NCBI RefSeq assembly: GCF_036409155.1
Contig: NZ_JAZGLW010000002.1
Span: 62,001 to 126,000, forward strand
Reading direction: 5' to 3'
Length of the DNA stretch: 64,000 nt
DNA from: Mycobacterium sp. 050128
Lineage (GTDB): Bacteria > Actinomycetota > Actinomycetes > Mycobacteriales > Mycobacteriaceae
Shown: in pieces, positions 8,697-17,111 of the stretch
Layout of the letters: the number at the start of each line of letters is the position of its first letter
Position numbering within the stretch: position 1 is the stretch's first letter
Position numbers and translations under genes: made by a program
The notes under the pieces: model-generated
Database searches by the model: none
Told to the model about the DNA's origin: nothing
Seen by the model: only the letters and a program-made list of their open reading frames with translations

Positions 8697-9599
8697 TTAC
8701 GCGCTGACGAGCTCGGGGTGGAACTTGATCGCCATGCGTCGCATGCCGTCACGCCAGTCGACCGTCGCGGGGCCGACGAGCTCGCGCATCCGGCTGGCGT
8801 CGGTGGGGTTACCGCGCAGCGCCTGGCCGCTCTCCTCGAACACCGGCTCCTTGCCGACCAGTGATCCGAGGTAGGTGCACCATTCCTGCAGGCTGACGTT
8901 CTGTTCGCCGCACCAGTTGAGAGTGGTGGCCGGCACCGACGCCACCGCGAAGAGCTTCGGAATGCTGGCGATGATGTCATCCTCGTGAATCGGGGTGTAG
9001 CGGGCCGGCCCGCCGGCCGGGACCGGAATCGGGATGCCGGCCAGCATCATCTCCATGTGATAGAACGGCCACCCGCCGTTGTCGCCGTAGGGGACGTTGA
9101 GGCGGGCGATCGTCGTGGGCACGTTCAGGGCGCGCGCCATCGTCCGGGCGACGACCTCGCCGGCAATTTTCGAGATGGAATAGGTGGGGAACAGCGGCTT
9201 GTGGTTGTCACCCAACGCGGCGTCCTCGGTCCGGACTTCGTCGCCCGGCGGGTCGTAGACAGCCCCAGATGAGCAGTGCACGAAGGCTTTTGCGCTACGG
9301 CAATGCGCCATCAGCAGTCCCACGGATTCGGCGTTGGCGGCCAGATCCCTGTCCCAGTGGCCGCTCTTGGCCACGGCGAGATTCAGGACGTAGTCGAAGT
9401 CGTTTGGAAGACCGGCGAAGTCGCCGGCGGCCAGGTTGACCGTCTGGCACCGCACGCCCGCCTTCTCGAGATCCTCGCGAACCGCGGGATTGGTGAACCG
9501 GGCGATGCCCCATACTTCGTTGTCGGCCGCCAGCGCCTTGGCGACGGGGGTGGCAACTTGTCCGGTCGGACCGGTGATCAGGATCTTTGAGCCGCGCAT
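8697..9599 (-). CDS. NAD-dependent epimerase/dehydratase (extended SDR)
   Basis: 300-residue extended short-chain dehydrogenase/reductase. The N-terminal Rossmann turn is ILITGPTGQVATPVAKAL, the acidic/basic cofactor discriminator follows in GIARFTNP, and the catalytic Tyr-Lys pair is YSISK with an upstream Ser in HCSSGAVYD. C-terminal segments (HEDDI, LNWCGE) are typical of sugar-nucleotide epimerase-like proteins. It converges on the alcohol dehydrogenase (6-bp gap) and is divergent from the alpha/beta hydrolase at 9659. Substrate unknown. Confidence 0.8.
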   Translation of the reverse strand: MRGSKILITGPTGQVATPVAKALAADNEVWGIARFTNPAVREDLEKAGVRCQTVNLAAGDFAGLPNDFDYVLNLAVAKSGHWDRDLAANAESVGLLMAHCRSAKAFVHCSSGAVYDPPGDEVRTEDAALGDNHKPLFPTYSISKIAGEVVARTMARALNVPTTIARLNVPYGDNGGWPFYHMEMMLAGIPIPVPAGGPARYTPIHEDDIIASIPKLFAVASVPATTLNWCGEQNVSLQEWCTYLGSLVGKEPVFEESGQALRGNPTDASRMRELVGPATVDWRDGMRRMAIKFHPELVSA

Positions 9600-9658
9600 G
9601 CGCTGATGGTAAGCGATGCTCGCGTGGCCGCGACCATCGGCGTAACGTCGCGCGCGTC

Positions 9659-10480
9659 ATGGCAGATTCGGTGCGGTTCGTCGACGCGAATGGGCTCAGA
9701 TTCGCCTATCTCGAGGAGGGCTCGGGCCCCCTCGCGTTGATGCTGCACGGGTTCCCCGACACCGCGCATACCTGGGACCAGCTGCGCCCGGCGATCGCGG
9801 CCAAAGGCTATCGCGCGGTGAGTCCCTTCATGCGCGGCTATGACCCCAGCGGGATCCCGGACCGCGACCCCGATCAACAGACCCTGGCCCGCGATCCGCT
9901 GGCGTTGATCGAAGCGCTCGGGGCGCGCGACGCCATCGTGATCGGCCACGATTGGGGAGCCTTAGCTGCCTACGGCGCGGCCGCGCTGGGCCCGGATCGC
10001 GTGAAAAAGCTTTTCGTCATCGGCATTCCGCATCCGGCAGCCCTCAAACCGACGTTGCGCAAGGTCTGGGGCGTGCGCCATTTCGTGGCCTACAAGCTGC
10101 CGGGGGCGCCGAACCGCTTCGCGCGCAACGACTTCGCGGCGCTACCCGCCATATACCGGCGATGGTCTCCGACCTGGAACCCGGATCCGAGCGAATTCGA
10201 TGCCGTGCGTGCGAGCTTCGCGAATCCGGCGAGTCTCAACGCCGCCTTCGGCTACTACCGAAAGCTCTCCCCGATACCGAGCGCGGCGCTGAAGGCGCGG
10301 ATCAAGGTGCCGACGGTTGCCTTTGCCGGACTGGACGATCCGGTCGCCGAGCCTTCGGATTATCGGTTCGCCGCCCGGATGTTCGAGGCCGACTACGTGG
10401 TCGAGGAAGTTCCCGGCGGGCATTTCATGCACCGAGAACATCCCGAGGAATTCACCGAGCGGTTGTTGACTCACCTCTGA
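9659..10480 (+). CDS. Alpha/beta hydrolase, epoxide hydrolase / haloalkane dehalogenase type
   Basis: 273-residue alpha/beta hydrolase. Oxyanion motif HGFPDTAHTW near residue 30; nucleophile elbow GHDWGA with Asp in place of Ser, the hallmark of epoxide hydrolases and dehalogenases; a C-terminal catalytic His in GGHFMHREHPEEF. The ATG at 9659 is used because the upstream extension (from 9587) overlaps the divergent epimerase promoter and has no domain content. A short lid suggests a small hydrophobic substrate. Monocistronic. Confidence 0.8.
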   Translation: MADSVRFVDANGLRFAYLEEGSGPLALMLHGFPDTAHTWDQLRPAIAAKGYRAVSPFMRGYDPSGIPDRDPDQQTLARDPLALIEALGARDAIVIGHDWGALAAYGAAALGPDRVKKLFVIGIPHPAALKPTLRKVWGVRHFVAYKLPGAPNRFARNDFAALPAIYRRWSPTWNPDPSEFDAVRASFANPASLNAAFGYYRKLSPIPSAALKARIKVPTVAFAGLDDPVAEPSDYRFAARMFEADYVVEEVPGGHFMHREHPEEFTERLLTHL

Positions 10481-10596
10481 CCGGATCATCGTCGCCGTGC
10501 GGACGAGAATTTGTGCCTGTGGCAGCCGCTCGCCTCGGTAGAATCAATGTAATCCGCCTCGGTGCCGGCGCATACATAGCTAGGAGCAGGACGCAC

Positions 10597-11382
10597 ATGA
10601 CATCCATGTCGCACGATCCGGCCGTTGCCATCATCGGCGGCCAATTGACGGCAATGGGCGCCGGCGCCTTGGCTGCCGGAGCCGCCGCGGCACCGATGGT
10701 GACCGCGCTGGTGCCCGCGGGCGCCGAGGAAGTCTCGATGCAGGCCGCAATGGCGTTTGCCGCCGAGGCCAGCAAGGCATTGGCCGCTCACGCCGCCGCC
10801 CACCAAGAGATTTCGCGGACGGGCGCGGCGTTGGTGAACATCACCCGGATGTACGCCCAGACCGACGCGACCGCCGCGGGCGCCCTGCAAACCAACGCGG
10901 CGCGCACCACCGCCGTCGCGTTCGAAAGCGCCGGCGCGCCCATGTCGAGTTCGTTGGCCAGTCCGGCTCCGGCCACCCGGCTGCTGCGGGCCGAAACGGT
11001 GCCCGGCGCGGCCGGAACGCCGGCCCGCACCCCGGCGTTGGCCAACCTGGTCGAAGGCGCGGCCGTCGCGCCGGCCCCCGCGGCCGGGGCGGCCTCGATG
11101 CCTACGGCCATGAGCGCGGCATCAACACTGCTCAGCGCCGGCAGCGCGCCGCTGAGCACCCTCAGCTCGCTGGGCTCGTCGCTCGGTTCGGTCGGTCAGG
11201 GTGGTTTGGGCGGCGCATCGGCAGGCGGTGCATCTGCCGGCGGAGCCGCCGCGAGTGCAGCGGGCGCGAGCGGAGCAGCAGCGGGCGGAACGGGTCCAGC
11301 CCTGGCGTCCTCGCTGACCGACGACGGCACCCCGGACGGCAAAGATGCCGAAGGCAAGCACGCCGGCGGGGAGCTGATTTAG
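10597..11382 (+). CDS. PE family protein, PE35-like domain with Ala/Gly-rich tail
   Basis: 261-residue protein, probably exported by a type VII (ESX) system. Residues about 4-98 form a PE domain resembling PE35 (Rv3872) as I recall it: it begins MSHDP, continues through LVPAGAEEVS, and ends with the YxxxD/E secretion signal YAQTD at 86-90. Residues about 100-261 are a low-complexity Ala/Gly/Ser region (ASAGGASAGGAAAS) ending in an acidic/basic tail DGTPDGKDAEGKHAGGELI. The ATG is preceded by TAGGAGCAGG. PE proteins normally pair with a PPE partner from the same operon; none is present, nor any ESX gene. Confidence 0.8.
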   Translation: MTSMSHDPAVAIIGGQLTAMGAGALAAGAAAAPMVTALVPAGAEEVSMQAAMAFAAEASKALAAHAAAHQEISRTGAALVNITRMYAQTDATAAGALQTNAARTTAVAFESAGAPMSSSLASPAPATRLLRAETVPGAAGTPARTPALANLVEGAAVAPAPAAGAASMPTAMSAASTLLSAGSAPLSTLSSLGSSLGSVGQGGLGGASAGGASAGGAAASAAGASGAAAGGTGPALASSLTDDGTPDGKDAEGKHAGGELI

Positions 11383-11394
11383 CGGCTTGCCGCG

Positions 11395-12579
11395 TTACAG
11401 CCCCGGCTGGTCCTCGATGATGCCCAGCCATATCTGCGCGGCGTCGATGGCCACCTTCTCACTGATAAAGGCGTGTTGAGTGCCGGTGTAGATGTCGCGG
11501 AACGCGCGCTCGAGTCGGGTGCCCTCGCGGATCGAGCTGGTCCCCGCCACCAGGTGGGCCCATTCGGCGCAGCTTCGCGCCGTATCGGTCGCGTAGACAG
11601 CGGCTACCCGCATATCCGCGCGCAACGCCGGGGTGAGGTCGTCGCCAGCGGCCACCGCGGCCTCGGCGGTGGTGAAGGCGTCGAGCACCAGAAGGCGCGC
11701 CGCGCGCCAGGCCGCGCGATGGTGCGCGAGGCCCTTTTGGAAGGTGGGACGGCTGGCCAGAGACGCCATGTCGCTCATCCGGAATTTGGTAGCGGCGAGT
11801 TCCTGCACGTCGTCGAGCATGCTCTTGGCCACGCCCAGCGCCCACGACGCGTGGCCGGCGGCGGTGACCGGCATCAGGCCCATCCGGGTGGCCGGCGACG
11901 TCCCGCGATGCGGCCTGCGGGCGAACAGTTCGAAGGTGCGGCCGGCCGGGACGAACACATCGGTGACGCTGTAGTCGTAGGACCCGGTTCCCTTGAGTCC
12001 CTGGACATGCCATCCGTCGTTGAAGCTGACCTGGTCTCGTGGCAGCACGGCCACGTGCATCTCGGGCAGGCCTTCGCTGATCCAACGCATCTCACCGTTG
12101 TCCAGCGGCAGAAATCCGGCCGCTACATATTCGGAATGGCCGATGCCGGAACCGAAACTCCACGAGCCGCTTAGCTGATAACCGCCGTCGACGACGATCC
12201 CCTGTCCATTGGGAAAGAACTGGCCGCCCAGTGTCACGCGGTTGTCGTGCCTGGTGAACACCTCGGCGAAGCCCTCGTCGGGCAGATAGGCCGCCGCGGC
12301 GAACGACGACGGCAGATTGGCGATGCCGACCCACCCGAATGAGCCGTCCTGCCAAGCCATTTCGATCCAAGTCTCGATCATCTCGGTAAACGACGGCTCG
12401 AGACCGCCGGCCACCGCGGGATTGAACGACGACATCAGTCCGCTGGCCCACATCTGGTCCACGATCGGCGTGGAAAGCGTGCGGATCCGCTCGGACTCCG
12501 CGGCTTGCTCGGCCACGAGGTCGCGCATGCCGCGAGCCAGCGAAACCACGCGGTCCCTCGTATCGGCTAACGACGTCAT
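11395..12579 (-). CDS. Acyl-CoA dehydrogenase-fold flavin monooxygenase (group D, HsaA-like)
   Basis: 394-residue protein of the acyl-CoA dehydrogenase superfamily, closer to two-component group D flavin hydroxylases (HsaA, HpaB-like, DszC) than to true dehydrogenases. Seen: the helical N-domain, the WVGIANLPSS and LSGSWSFGSGIGHSEYV strands, the SYDYSVTDVFVPAGRTFELF segment that closes the beta-domain, and the helical C-domain with a conserved GTSSIREGTRLERAFRDI motif. The ATG at 12579 follows an AAGGAG site. No flavin reductase gene is adjacent, so reduced flavin would come from elsewhere. It converges on the PE gene with a 12-bp gap. Confidence 0.75.
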   Translation of the reverse strand: MTSLADTRDRVVSLARGMRDLVAEQAAESERIRTLSTPIVDQMWASGLMSSFNPAVAGGLEPSFTEMIETWIEMAWQDGSFGWVGIANLPSSFAAAAYLPDEGFAEVFTRHDNRVTLGGQFFPNGQGIVVDGGYQLSGSWSFGSGIGHSEYVAAGFLPLDNGEMRWISEGLPEMHVAVLPRDQVSFNDGWHVQGLKGTGSYDYSVTDVFVPAGRTFELFARRPHRGTSPATRMGLMPVTAAGHASWALGVAKSMLDDVQELAATKFRMSDMASLASRPTFQKGLAHHRAAWRAARLLVLDAFTTAEAAVAAGDDLTPALRADMRVAAVYATDTARSCAEWAHLVAGTSSIREGTRLERAFRDIYTGTQHAFISEKVAIDAAQIWLGIIEDQPGL

Positions 12580-12680
12580 CGGCGCTCTCCTTGTCGATCC
12601 CGGGAACTGATACCGGTGACCGTACCAATTACCCAAAGTGTCTAGCCATCGAAATCGCGTGTTACTGGCGCCTTTAGTGT

Positions 12681-13127
12681 TCAGCGCAGCCCGGGCCCCG
12701 GGACGGGGTCGACATCGCGCGCGGTAAGGGTGTTGCCGCACACGTCGCAGGCGAGGCTGACGTGCGCCTCACCTGGGCAGTCGCGATGGTGGAAGTGCAC
12801 GGGCGGTCCGTCCGGGGCCATGTACCGATCGCCCCAGTCGCGCAGCGCCATCAACACCGGATAGACGTCCTGGCCTTTTCGGGTGAGCCGGTACTCCTCG
12901 TAATTGCCGTCGGAGGACTTCGTTTTGGTCAGGATCTCGTGCTCGACGAGGCGGTCGAGCCGGTCCTGCAGCCTGCTGCGCGAAATTCCGAGAGCGGCCT
13001 GGAAAGCGTTGAAACGCCGGACCCCGTTGAACGCGGTCTTGAGGACCAGTAACGTCCACCGATCCCCCAGGACCACCAGCGGCCTGGTAATCGAGCAGGG
13101 GAAATCGGCGAGTTCCTCGTAGCGCAT
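12681..13127 (-). CDS. HxlR family winged-helix transcriptional regulator
   Basis: 148-residue DNA-binding protein. The HxlR signature runs from CSITRPLVVLGDRWTLLVLK through the recognition helix region FNAFQAALGISRSRLQDRLDRL to the wing YEEYRLTRKG and YPVLMALRDWGDRY. The conserved Cys near residue 11 is kept; in several HxlR proteins it senses electrophiles. An extra C-terminal segment has three Cys and several His (HHRDCP, ACDVCG) resembling a small zinc ribbon. It is divergent from an alpha/beta hydrolase, with several half-sites between. Confidence 0.85.
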   Translation of the reverse strand: MRYEELADFPCSITRPLVVLGDRWTLLVLKTAFNGVRRFNAFQAALGISRSRLQDRLDRLVEHEILTKTKSSDGNYEEYRLTRKGQDVYPVLMALRDWGDRYMAPDGPPVHFHHRDCPGEAHVSLACDVCGNTLTARDVDPVPGPGLR

Positions 13128-13159
13128 GGCACCGATCGTACCTGCAGCGGTTTCAAAAA

Positions 13160-13198
13160 GAGACCACTCCTGTTAGCGTTTGGTCTCGAATTGAGACT
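13160..13198. promoter_or_regulatory. Repeated GAGACC/GGTCTC half-sites (candidate HxlR operator)
   Basis: Three related half-sites lie in the 88-bp divergent promoter: GAGACCA at 13160-13166, its inverted copy TGGTCTC at 13181-13187, and GAGAC at 13193-13197. The last two form a tight inverted repeat GTCTC-GAATT-GAGAC (13183-13197). Spacing and position suit dimeric winged-helix binding between the HxlR gene and its probable target. Confidence 0.6.
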
Positions 13199-13215
13199 GA
13201 TCGTCGGGAGGGCGT

Positions 13216-14091
13216 ATGACCACCGCACTGGAAGAATGGCGCAACGGCGGAGAGACGGTGGTAATGACCCTGCGCGGTACGCCGCGGAGGGTCTTCGTCC
13301 GTCGGGTTGGCCAGGGCGCGCCGTTGATTCTGCTGCACGGGTTTCCCGCGTCGTCGTTCGAATGGTCGGCGATCGAGCCGGAGTTGGCACGCCACCACGA
13401 GGTGATCAGTTTCGACTTCCTCGGCTACGGCGCGAGCGACAAGCCGCTCGGACACCGCTACAGCGTGTTCGAACAGGCCGACCTGGCCCAGGCGGTCATC
13501 GCCGCATACGCTGCGTCGGCGCCGACGGTGGTCGCCTACGACTACGGCGCGATCGTGGCAACCGAGCTGCTCGCCCGTCGGGAAGAAGGGGGTGCGGACA
13601 TCAAGCGATGCATCCTTCTCAACGCCGGCCTCTTCGCCGATCGATATCGGCCACGAATCGCGCAGCGCGCCAGCCTGATTCCGGTGGTGGGGGCGCTGCT
13701 GGCACGGGTCTTCACCGAGTCGATGTTTGTTCGCACCTGGGGTGAGGTGTTCTCCCCCGAGCATCCACTCGACCGCGAACTCGCCGTGCTGCACTATCAC
13801 GCGTTCCGGGAAAACGATCCCGGACGCGACATTCAGCGAAAGCTGTTGCGCTACATACCAGAACGTGCCGCCAATAAGGTTCGCTTCGAAGGCGCACTGA
13901 CTCGCACCGCTGTCGCGCTCTCGTTCCTTTGGGGCATGCGTGATCCGGTGTCGGGTGCGGCGATCGCCGAGGAACTTCACAACCGAATGCCGGCGGCCGA
14001 TCTGATCGAGTACGACGACGCCGGCCACTGCCCCCACATCGAGATCCCCGAGCGAATCGCCGCCGACATCCTGGCGCGGAGCACAGAGTAG
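13216..14091 (+). CDS. Alpha/beta hydrolase with Asp nucleophile
   Basis: 291-residue alpha/beta hydrolase. Oxyanion motif LLHGFPASSFEW; nucleophile elbow AYDYGA, where Asp occupies the nucleophile site as in haloalkane dehalogenases and epoxide hydrolases, although the preceding Gly-His is replaced by Ala-Tyr. A catalytic acid is likely in GMRDPV and the His is in DAGHCPHIEIPE. It is divergent from the HxlR gene and probably its target, possibly a detoxification pair. It is unlike the 9659 hydrolase beyond the shared fold. Confidence 0.8.
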   Translation: MTTALEEWRNGGETVVMTLRGTPRRVFVRRVGQGAPLILLHGFPASSFEWSAIEPELARHHEVISFDFLGYGASDKPLGHRYSVFEQADLAQAVIAAYAASAPTVVAYDYGAIVATELLARREEGGADIKRCILLNAGLFADRYRPRIAQRASLIPVVGALLARVFTESMFVRTWGEVFSPEHPLDRELAVLHYHAFRENDPGRDIQRKLLRYIPERAANKVRFEGALTRTAVALSFLWGMRDPVSGAAIAEELHNRMPAADLIEYDDAGHCPHIEIPERIAADILARSTE

Positions 14092-14112
14092 CGGCGGCCC
14101 TACTGTGGGCTG

Positions 14113-14493
14113 GTGCGCTGGATCGTCGACGGTATGAACGTCATCGGGAGCCGCCCCGACGGTTGGTGGCGGGATCGTGACGGTGCGATGGTCGCTTTGG
14201 TAGACAGATTGGACAACTGGGCCAGCGCACGAGGAGACACGGTGACGGTGGTGTTTGAGCGACCGCCTTCGACTCCCATCACGTCGACGGTGATCGAGAT
14301 CGCGCATGCGCCCAAAGCGGCCGCGAACTCGGCCGACGACGAGATCGTCCGACTGGTTCACGCCGACCCCAGACCGGACGAGATCCGGGTCGTGACGTCC
14401 GATCGGGCGCTGACCGACCGGGTGCGAAGCCTCGGTGCCTCCGTCATCGGAGCGGAACGCTTCCGCCAGCTCGTCGATCCGCGGGACCGATGA
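14113..14493 (+). CDS. NYN domain (PIN-like) RNase-type protein
   Basis: 126-residue YacP/Rae1-like protein with the PIN-like NYN fold. The N-terminal DGMNVIGS carries the first metal-binding Asp; later acidic residues appear in DDEIVRLV and VVTSDRALTDRV, which together make the usual three- to four-Asp metal site of these nucleases. The start is GTG at 14113. The last bases overlap the next gene as ATGA, indicating translational coupling. A role in RNA cleavage is inferred from the fold. Confidence 0.8.
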   Translation: MRWIVDGMNVIGSRPDGWWRDRDGAMVALVDRLDNWASARGDTVTVVFERPPSTPITSTVIEIAHAPKAAANSADDEIVRLVHADPRPDEIRVVTSDRALTDRVRSLGASVIGAERFRQLVDPRDR

Positions 14494-15449
14494 CCACCGG
14501 CCGGGTCGAGCCCGCGACCAACCGAGTCTGCGAACTCGCGCAGATCGACATCCCGATCGTCCAGGCGCCGATGACCTACATCGCCGGCGCTCAGCTCGCC
14601 GCCGCGGTGTCCAATGCCGGCGCATTGGGAATCATCGAGACCACCTCCGATCAGGGGCGGGCCGACATTCAGCGGGTGCACACCCTCACCAGCGGTTCGG
14701 TGGGCGCGAACATCGCACTGCTGTTCAACCGTGACCTCGCGGTCGTCGACCTGCTTGTCGCCAACGGCATTCGGTTCGTCACCACCTCGGCCGGGAGCCC
14801 CGCGCTGTTCACCGAGCGGCTGCACGACGCGGGCATCACCGTGTTCCACGTGGTGGGCACCCTGGCAGCGGCCAAGAAAGCCGTCGACGCCGGCGTGGAC
14901 GGCCTCGTCGTCGAGGGGGTCGAGGGCGGCGGGTTCAAGAACCGGTTCGGGGCGTCGACGATGGTGCTGCTGCCTTTGGTGGCCGCGCACGTCGACATCC
15001 CGATCGTCGCCGCCGGCGGGATCTGCGACGCCCGATCGATGGCCGCCGCGTTCGTGCTCGGTGCCGAAGCCGTTCAGATGGGCACGCGGTTGCTGGCTTC
15101 GGCGGATTCGCCGGTGCACGGCAACCTCAAACAAGCCGTCGTGGCGGCCGACGAGACCGGCACCGTGTTGCTGCCGCTGGACGGCAAGCGAATGATGCGT
15201 GTCATCCGGACTCCGGCCGCCGAAAAGCTGGACAAGTCAGCCTCTTTCGAGCAGGGTGGCGCGGCGTTGCAACGCGTCCAGCGACTCTATTTCGAGGGCG
15301 ATATGGACGCCAGTGTCGCCAACACCGGTCAGGTCGCCGGCCGGATCGACGACCTCCCACCGGCCGCCGAGATCATCAAGCAAATGTGGGCCGGGTGCCG
15401 CGAGGTGCTGGCCGCCACCGCCGATCGGCTGCGGCCCGGCCAGCCCTAG
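14490..15449 (+). CDS. Nitronate monooxygenase (2-nitropropane dioxygenase family)
   Basis: 319-residue FMN-dependent TIM-barrel enzyme. Features: N-terminal IPIVQAPMTYIAGAQLAAAVSNAGALGII, the VEGVEGGGFKNRFG loop near the flavin (a variant of the usual GxEAGGH), PIVAAGGICDARSMAAAFVLGAEAVQMGTRLLAS for phosphate binding. Usual family activity is oxidation of alkyl nitronates, though many mycobacterial members have unknown substrates. The catalytic-type His of class I enzymes (EAGGHRG) is not kept at the motif, so classification as a true nitronate monooxygenase is uncertain. Coupled to the NYN gene by a 4-bp overlap. Confidence 0.75.
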   Translation: MTTGRVEPATNRVCELAQIDIPIVQAPMTYIAGAQLAAAVSNAGALGIIETTSDQGRADIQRVHTLTSGSVGANIALLFNRDLAVVDLLVANGIRFVTTSAGSPALFTERLHDAGITVFHVVGTLAAAKKAVDAGVDGLVVEGVEGGGFKNRFGASTMVLLPLVAAHVDIPIVAAGGICDARSMAAAFVLGAEAVQMGTRLLASADSPVHGNLKQAVVAADETGTVLLPLDGKRMMRVIRTPAAEKLDKSASFEQGGAALQRVQRLYFEGDMDASVANTGQVAGRIDDLPPAAEIIKQMWAGCREVLAATADRLRPGQP

Positions 15450-15757
15450 CTTGGGTGGGTGTTGACGGCGAAGTCGACCTGCTCGCCGTTGACCTTGGTG
15501 ATCTTCATGTTGGCGGTGTACTCCTTGCCCTCCGGGCCGGTGAAGTGACAGTCGAACTGGACGCCGACTTTGGCCTCTACACCGTCCGGGCAGTGCACAT
15601 CGGCGGGACGAAAGCCGGTCTGCTTGGCGACGACGTCGACCACCGATTGCGCTGCGCCATCGGGCTTGACCGTCGACTTGCTGCTGCAGCCGGCCAGCGG
15701 CACCGCAATCGCGCTGACGAGCACGGCCGCGGACGCGGCTTGGACGAAACGCATCAT
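15446..15757 (-). CDS. DUF4333 lipoprotein
   Basis: 103-residue predicted lipoprotein. A signal peptide ends in the lipobox LAGC with the acylated Cys at residue 24. The mature part carries the DUF4333 pattern: QTGFRPADVHCPDGVEAKVGVQFDCHFTGPEGKEYTANMKIT, with two Cys likely forming a disulfide. Many actinobacterial cell-surface proteins of unknown function share this domain. It converges on the nitronate monooxygenase with a 4-bp overlap. Confidence 0.85.
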   Translation of the reverse strand: MMRFVQAASAAVLVSAIAVPLAGCSSKSTVKPDGAAQSVVDVVAKQTGFRPADVHCPDGVEAKVGVQFDCHFTGPEGKEYTANMKITKVNGEQVDFAVNTHPS

Positions 15758-16040
15758 TGCGCGGTTACTCCTTTGTCTGCCGAGCCCGAGGCTTGCGCGA
15801 CGGGAATCGACAGGCTAACACGGCCCAGTGCCGACACCACAGCTCAGAAGCGGCGGATGGCCCGCGCTGCAAACCAATGTTCACGCTGTCCGGAAACCGG
15901 CGTCGGAGCCGGATACGGTGACCGCCATTAGCTCCCCGGCGTCTCCCGCGAGGCGGTTGGTCCGGCCCGGGACGCCCCGGCGACGGCCCGGGCGTCTACT
16001 GGCTGCCGTTTACCCGGACGCACAGCTGTGCCGGTTCGCC

Positions 16041-16697
16041 CTACTGAGGCGGAATCGCCGGCGGCGGATACACGCCACGCAGGATCCACGGGAGCCAATT
16101 GATGCCGTACTCGATCTCGTCGCTCGCGTCATAGTCGGGACTGGGATCAAGTGGGACATTCTCCTGTAGCGCTACAGCGGGCGGCGGTGCTCCCCTGGGT
16201 GGCACGGCAACAGGGCGGTCGGGTTGTCCGTAGACGGCGACCACGACGGTGCGATCCCGCGCGTTCTCCGACCACACCCCGATCTGGCTGTTGGCGCAGT
16301 CGGACATGATCGCGAAATACCCCGGGTTGTAGTACCACTGGTTGATCAGCTCGATGCCACTGATCGCGATCGCGGGATTGAGCGCGACCGTCTCGGCTAC
16401 CCGCCCGTGGAAACCGGCGGCGTTCGCGCGGTCTTGCGGCGTGGACCCGTCAGAGCCAATGTCGTCGTTGAGGTTTCGGTTGGTGAGGACGTCGACCGCA
16501 TGCCGTTGGGCGGCGAATTGCAATTGCGGATTGATCTTCACGTCATTGGTGCAGCCGGCCTGATGCTGAACGGTGAAGACGTTGGCCACCACGCTGTCGT
16601 TGAGCCGCTTGTTGTCGGCCTGCGCGGTGGGCATACCGAACACGGCACCGGTGGCGGTGCACAGCGAGGCGAGCAGGGCCAGTGGTCGATGACGCAT
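16041..16697 (-). CDS. Secreted CAP/SCP-domain protein (Rv1975-like, end of mce3 operon)
   Basis: 218-residue secreted protein. A signal peptide (about residues 1-28, ending AQA) precedes a CAP fold: VVANVFTVQHQAGCTNDVKINPQLQFAAQRHAVDVL, then AAGFHGRVAETVAL and WYYNPGYFAIMSDCANSQIGVW, with two Cys placed for a disulfide. The C-terminal 60 residues are Pro-rich. The ATG at 16697 follows a GGAAGG site; the upstream frame has no signal peptide. Position and length fit Rv1975, the last gene of the M. tuberculosis mce3 operon. A lipid-binding role, as for some CAP proteins, is only a possibility. Confidence 0.75.
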   Translation of the reverse strand: MRHRPLALLASLCTATGAVFGMPTAQADNKRLNDSVVANVFTVQHQAGCTNDVKINPQLQFAAQRHAVDVLTNRNLNDDIGSDGSTPQDRANAAGFHGRVAETVALNPAIAISGIELINQWYYNPGYFAIMSDCANSQIGVWSENARDRTVVVAVYGQPDRPVAVPPRGAPPPAVALQENVPLDPSPDYDASDEIEYGINWLPWILRGVYPPPAIPPQ

Positions 16698-16723
16698 GTC
16701 GGTTTTCCTTCCGATTGGCTCCG

Positions 16724-17101
16724 TCAGCCGCCCGCGGCCGGCGGTCGGTAGTGGGCTGCGGAGTTTCGTAGTTGCCAGATCAGCGCGGGGCACAACTCGT
16801 TAGCCGCTTGGCTGATCAGGTAGGAGGCCTGATATTCGTCGGCGGTGTTGAAGTCGGCCTTCACATCGCCCATGACCTGGGCGTAGCTGCGGCCCTGAGA
16901 TACCTTGTCGCAGATGCTGTGTCCGTAGCTCAAGGCGGCATCGGCGTTGGCGAAGTGATAGCCGGGCCGCATCGTCACGTTGACCAGATAGGCCACCGTG
17001 TCCGCGTGCGCGCGCGGCGCCACCGCCGTCGGGAGTAACAATGCAGTTGCCAAAGCCGCCGCCGCGAACGGCTTTTCGGCTGGGCCCAGACGCGTTTGCA
17101 T
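16724..17101 (-). CDS. Secreted DUF732 protein (Rv1974-like)
   Basis: 125-residue protein with a signal peptide (about 1-33, ending AHA) and a DUF732 domain: DTVAYLVNVTMRPGYHFANADAALSYGHSICDKVSQGRSYAQVMGDVK, then AYLISQAANELCPAL (reads SYLISQAANELCPAL), with two Cys expected to pair. The length equals that of Rv1974 as I recall it, and the position between Rv1973- and Rv1975-like genes fits. Just 10 bp separate it from the upstream gene, so it belongs to the mce3 transcript. Function unknown. Confidence 0.75.
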   Translation of the reverse strand: MQTRLGPAEKPFAAAALATALLLPTAVAPRAHADTVAYLVNVTMRPGYHFANADAALSYGHSICDKVSQGRSYAQVMGDVKADFNTADEYQASYLISQAANELCPALIWQLRNSAAHYRPPAAGG

Positions 17102-17111
17102 GGTTGTGCGC

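Noticed and set aside
10142..10489. Minus-strand frame under the alpha/beta hydrolase
   Set aside because: Antisense shadow, no domain or ribosome site.
10511..10544. TTGTGC and TAGAAT as a promoter for the PE gene
   Set aside because: Spacer is 22 bp, too long for a sigma-70 type promoter; not reported as a feature.
13153..14625. 490-codon minus-strand frame opposite the hydrolase and NYN genes
   Set aside because: Antisense shadow; the plus strand carries two coupled genes with motifs, and the shadow covers the HxlR promoter.
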